Shown here piece after piece: positions 61,441 to 64,000 of a DNA stretch of 64,000 bases. How positions within the stretch are numbered: the first letter of the stretch is position 1; every line of letters starts with the position of its first letter. This DNA is from Acidobacteriota bacterium (GTDB taxonomy: Bacteria > Acidobacteriota > Terriglobia > Terriglobales > Acidobacteriaceae), in assembly GCA_021846985.1 (NCBI GenBank), contig JAJZVX010000002.1, positions 246,710-310,709 of the forward strand, written 5' to 3'. The translations under genes and the position numbers were made by a program. The notes beneath the pieces are model-generated. The model was not told where the DNA came from. It was given only the letters and a program-made list of their open reading frames with translations, and ran no database searches.

Positions 61441-63354
61441 CTATCGCAGGAAAATCGACGTCAGATGGTTGACCGCGAAAGCGGCCATCCAGGCCAGGGC
61501 CAGCATGTAGATGAACTGAATGGCGGGCCAGCGCCAACTGTTGGTTTCGCGCTTGACCACGGCCATCGTCGAGGTGCACTGCATGGCAAAGGCGAAAAAG
61601 ATCATGAGGGCCAGCGCGCCGCCGAGGGTCATGTCGCGGTGTAGGGCGGCCTGGAGGCTCAGCGCGTGCGTGTCGGCCTCCGCGCCGTACAACGTGCCCA
61701 TGGTGCTGACCATCACTTCGCGCGCGAGCACCGAAGAGATCAGACCGATGCCGATCTTCCAGTTGAAACCCAGGGGCGCGATGGCCGGTTCGATGAAGTG
61801 CCCCAGGCGGCCGATCAGGCTCTGCGCCAGTTCGGGCGTGGCAATCTGCCCGCCAGGCGCGTGGGTGACGGGCAGGTGCGCCAGCACCCACAGGGCCATG
61901 GTCACGCAGAGAATGATGGTGCCGGCCTGGCGCAAAAACACGCGGCCGCGATCCACCAGGCGCAGCCCCAGCGAGCGGAGCGTGGGCATGCGGTACTGCG
62001 GCAGCTCCAGGATGAACGGCGTCTCGCTGGATTTCAGAATCGAGCTTTTCAGCAGCCAGGCGGTGGTCATGGCGCCGATGAAACCCGCCACATAAAGGCT
62101 CAGCATCACCAGCGTGCGCAGGCTGAGCAGGCCGTCGAGATAGAAGATGTTGGGGATGAAGGCCGCGATCAGAAGAATGTATACCGGCAGGCGCGCCGAG
62201 CAGGTCATGAACGGCGTCACCAGAATTGTGGCGAAGCGGTCGCGCTTGTTCTCGATCGTGCGGGTGGCCATGATGGCCGGAACAGCGCACGCGTAGCCGG
62301 AAAGCAGAGGGATGAACGCTTTGCCGTTCAGACCGGTCGTGCGCATCACGCGATCGGCGATGAGCGCGGCGCGAGCCAGATAGCCGGAGTCTTCCAGAAC
62401 GCCGATAAAGAGAAACAACAGAAGAATCTGCGGCAGAAAAACCAGAACGGACGAGATGCCCTTCCAGGCGCCGTCGAGGATGAGCGAGCGAATCCAGCCG
62501 GCGGGCAGCAGCGGGCTTACCAGGTTGCCAAGAGCGGAGAGTATCTCGCCAAAGCCGTCGGACAAAGGCTGGCCCACCGCGAAAACCACCTCGAAGACGG
62601 CCACCACCACAAGCAGAAAGAGCAGCGGTCCCCAGATGCGGTGAAGGAGAACATTGTCGATCTTCCGGGTGCCTTCCACCGAAAGGGGAGCGTGATAGCC
62701 CGTGCGCCGGCTGATCTGGGCCGCCCAGGTATGGGTGCTGGCGGCGTTGCCAATTACCGGCAAAACAAGCGGCTTGGCCGGCTCGCGCGGAGTCTGGCGA
62801 TGCAGAAAAAGAGGAATGGCGTCCAGGCCCGTGCCGTGAAAGGCGCTGATCTGCGCCACGGGAGCGCCCAGCTCGCGGGCCAGCTTGAGGGCGTCGATGC
62901 AGCCCCCGCGGGCCTCCATCAGATCGGTCATGTTGAGAAGAATAAGCGTGGGCAGGCCAACGGCGAGAACCGGTGCCGCCAGCATCAACTGACGGGTCAG
63001 GTGCAGAGAATCCAGGACAAGCAAAACCGCGTCGGGCTTGGGCGTTCCCGGCATCCGGCCTTGGAGCACATCGATGGAGACACGCGCGTCTTCCGAGTAG
63101 GGATCGAGCGAATAGATGCCCGGCAGGTCGATGAGAGTCAGATCGTCGCGGTCAATCCCGGCCATGAGCCCCATGCGCTGCTCCACGGTCACGCCGGGAA
63201 AGTTCGCAACCTTCTGACGAAGGCCCGTGAGGCGATTGAACAGGGTGGACTTGCCCGAGTTGGGCGGACCAATCAGAACAACGGTGCTGATCTCTCCCGC
63301 CACGGGAAGCTTGGACGGCGGGCTTGGGGGCGGAGGTGCGCAGCACTCGCTCAT
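61441..63354 (-). CDS. feoB: Ferrous iron transporter FeoB
   Basis: A 637-residue inner-membrane GTPase transporter for Fe2+. The N-terminal G domain has GPPNSGKSTLFNRLTG (G1), FPGVTVEQ (G2), DLPGIYSLDP (G3) and LNMTD (G4), followed by a linker. The membrane part has about eight helices, with LLFLFIGVLEDSGYLARAALIADRVMRTTGLNGKAFIPLLSGYACAVPAIMATRTIENKRDR and the second Gate region FMTCSARLPVYILLIAAF. It is about 130 residues shorter than E. coli FeoB but has all core blocks. It is coupled to feoA by a 4-bp overlap. Confidence 0.95.
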   Translation of the reverse strand: MSECCAPPPPSPPSKLPVAGEISTVVLIGPPNSGKSTLFNRLTGLRQKVANFPGVTVEQRMGLMAGIDRDDLTLIDLPGIYSLDPYSEDARVSIDVLQGRMPGTPKPDAVLLVLDSLHLTRQLMLAAPVLAVGLPTLILLNMTDLMEARGGCIDALKLARELGAPVAQISAFHGTGLDAIPLFLHRQTPREPAKPLVLPVIGNAASTHTWAAQISRRTGYHAPLSVEGTRKIDNVLLHRIWGPLLFLLVVVAVFEVVFAVGQPLSDGFGEILSALGNLVSPLLPAGWIRSLILDGAWKGISSVLVFLPQILLLFLFIGVLEDSGYLARAALIADRVMRTTGLNGKAFIPLLSGYACAVPAIMATRTIENKRDRFATILVTPFMTCSARLPVYILLIAAFIPNIFYLDGLLSLRTLVMLSLYVAGFIGAMTTAWLLKSSILKSSETPFILELPQYRMPTLRSLGLRLVDRGRVFLRQAGTIILCVTMALWVLAHLPVTHAPGGQIATPELAQSLIGRLGHFIEPAIAPLGFNWKIGIGLISSVLAREVMVSTMGTLYGAEADTHALSLQAALHRDMTLGGALALMIFFAFAMQCTSTMAVVKRETNSWRWPAIQFIYMLALAWMAAFAVNHLTSIFLR

Positions 63355-63647
63355 TGCGCAGCCTCCGTGGATGAGGAAAGCTGCGATCCGGCGCAGGGAG
63401 ACGGCTCGGCAGGGCGCATCTGGATCGCCCCGGCTGTTTCACGGCGCAGCGCGATTTCCAATCCGTCAATCGAGTAAACTGTGGGATCGCCGGCAGGAGC
63501 GCGCCGCAGAACGGTCACCAGAGCGTCGGGAACAAACCCCATATGCATCAAATGGTTCTGGACGGATTCAGGAAGGTCGAGCGCGGCCAGGATGCCGCTT
63601 TCACCAACGTTCATCTCACTCAACATGCGCAACGCCCTGACTCCCAT
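63351..63647 (-). CDS. feoA: FeoA, SH3-like accessory protein of ferrous iron uptake
   Basis: A 98-residue cytoplasmic protein with the FeoA/SH3-like core MLSEMNVGESGILAALDLPESVQNHLMHMGFVPDALVTVLRRAPAGDPTVYSIDGLEIALRRETAGAIQM. It assists the FeoB G domain. The start is ATG 63647 (MGVRALRML), 7 bp after GAGGGG; the longer frame to 63728 would begin upstream of the promoter at 63699-63728. The C-terminal tail is short and Ser/Ala-rich. It is the first gene of feoAB. Confidence 0.92.
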   Translation of the reverse strand: MGVRALRMLSEMNVGESGILAALDLPESVQNHLMHMGFVPDALVTVLRRAPAGDPTVYSIDGLEIALRRETAGAIQMRPAEPSPCAGSQLSSSTEAAQ

Positions 63648-63698
63648 GGGTCGCCCCTCGGCCGTACCCGCGAAATGCGACCGGAAAGGTCGTATTTC

Positions 63699-63728
63699 AG
63701 TATACGGCCATTTGAGTCCAGGCCGCAA
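63699..63728 (-). promoter_or_regulatory. Sigma-70-type promoter of feoAB
   Basis: On the minus strand TTGCGG (63728-63723), an 18-bp spacer, and TATACT (63704-63699). It lies about 50 bp upstream of the feoA ATG. No Fur box was recognised around it. Confidence 0.6.
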
Positions 63729-63767
63729 ACCAAAGTGCTCCTTGTCTACTCTATAACTTCAGGAATG

Positions 63768-63791
63768 AAAAAAGCCTCCGATAGCGGAGGC
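63768..63791 (-). terminator. Terminator-type hairpin upstream of feoAB
   Basis: GCCTCCG (63774-63780) and CGGAGGC (63785-63791) with a 4-nt loop. Six A at 63768-63773 give a T run on the minus strand. It would stop leftward transcription arriving from beyond the right edge. On the plus strand a T run follows further right (63813-63819), so it may work both ways. Confidence 0.7.
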
Positions 63792-63860
63792 CCACAAGGT
63801 GGCTGGCCCGTTTTTTTCTTACCCCCCTGGAGGGTCATTTCTTCTGCTAGAAGTTGTGGG

Positions 63861-63887
63861 ATTACTCTACCGGGGAACCGGAGTAAT
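63861..63887. repeat. Bulged hairpin next to the CRP/FNR-type site
   Basis: ATTACT (63861-63866) pairs with AGTAAT (63882-63887); inside, CCGG (63870-63873) pairs with CCGG (63878-63881) around GGAA, leaving a 3-nt bulge. The palindrome at 63891 begins 3 bp after it. Confidence 0.5.
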
Positions 63888-63890
63888 GAA

Positions 63891-63906
63891 TGTGATCCAA
63901 ATCACA
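63891..63906. promoter_or_regulatory. CRP/FNR-family operator palindrome
   Basis: TGTGA-TCCAAA-TCACA (63891-63906) is a perfect match to the CRP core TGTGA-N6-TCACA. The inner GTGAT-CCAA-ATCAC also resembles the FNR/DNR box TTGAT-N4-ATCAA. A possible -10 (TAGAAT, 63917-63922) follows on the plus strand, so it may control a rightward gene beyond the window. No gene is visible in 63922-64000. Confidence 0.6.
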
Positions 63907-64000
63907 AGTGACAAGGTAGAATTGCGCAGTCTGGCCACCGCGCCCGGCCATCTCGGTTCTTGTCCGTGCATCCGAAGGGACGCATGGGTCGGCGGAAGCC

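Noticed and set aside
61271..62290. Extension of the ABC-F reading frame far upstream over feoB
   Set aside because: The extension is a shadow of feoB. The ATG at 61270 begins exactly with the conserved YbiT N-terminus.

Overview
The window is a 64 kb GC-rich (about 60% or more), densely coded chromosomal segment. It most likely comes from an acidobacterium (Acidobacteriota, Terriglobia-like). This placement is inference: it rests on the mix of families (a TonB-dependent receptor with an N-terminal carboxypeptidase-regulatory-like domain, a PDZ/GAF/PAS histidine kinase, a DedA-rhodanese fusion, an exported protein with a CCRRHGAHHC motif, two complex-I-type operons) and not on a marker gene. 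No rRNA, tRNA, CRISPR array or intact insertion sequence was seen.

Layout. 1-5082 (minus): the start of an exported protein running off the left edge, then an NtrC-type response regulator and its membrane histidine kinase. 5083-7253 (plus): an AT-rich intergenic island, then an ECF sigma factor, a membrane anti-sigma-like protein and a Spy/CpxP-like periplasmic protein. 7254-9110: flagellin behind a near-consensus sigma-28 promoter and closed by a terminator. 9354-12226: a small Cys/His-rich exported protein and a TonB-dependent receptor. 12262-29053 (minus): a uroporphyrinogen-decarboxylase-like protein, an olsB/olsA ornithine-lipid pair, metH, an orphan nuoI, an unknown exported protein, a UbiD decarboxylase, a DedA-rhodanese fusion, a penicillin-binding protein, and the division cluster ftsQ-ftsA-ftsZ. 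29182-35352 (plus): a small unknown gene behind a second sigma-28 promoter, an autoregulated tetR-hlyD-ABC efflux operon with two tandem operators, and a phosphohexomutase. 35353-37243: a gene-poor accessory patch with a REP-associated transposase remnant, REP-like hairpins, one unknown gene and a 16-bp tandem repeat. 37244-39637 (minus): a pentaheme cytochrome c with TPRs.

39870-52368 (plus) is an 11-subunit-type complex I operon, nuoABCD-I-H-J-K-L-M-M-N. It lacks the NADH-oxidising module nuoEFG, carries two NuoM subunits and has a lengthened NuoL, so it resembles the described four-pump '2M' complex I. It converges on 52511-58850 (minus), a six-gene membrane-bound group 4 [NiFe]-hydrogenase of Ech/Coo/Hyf type in which every gene is coupled to the next by a 4-bp overlap. 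Its first gene encodes a 1014-residue protein that appears to fuse two antiporter modules. A bidirectional terminator separates the two operons. 58982-63647 (minus) holds an N-terminally truncated EAL protein, a YbiT-type ABC-F protein and feoA-feoB. The right edge (63768-63922) carries a terminator, a hairpin and a perfect CRP/FNR-type palindrome without a gene in view.

Themes: low-potential electron flow and ion pumping (complex I, group 4 hydrogenase, ferredoxin-like subunits, pentaheme cytochrome, ferrous iron uptake), motility regulated by sigma-28, and envelope functions (division, ornithine lipids, efflux, stress sensing). The best candidates for something undescribed are the hydrogenase with the fused double antiporter, the four-pump complex I beside it, and the unknown small gene under a flagellar promoter.
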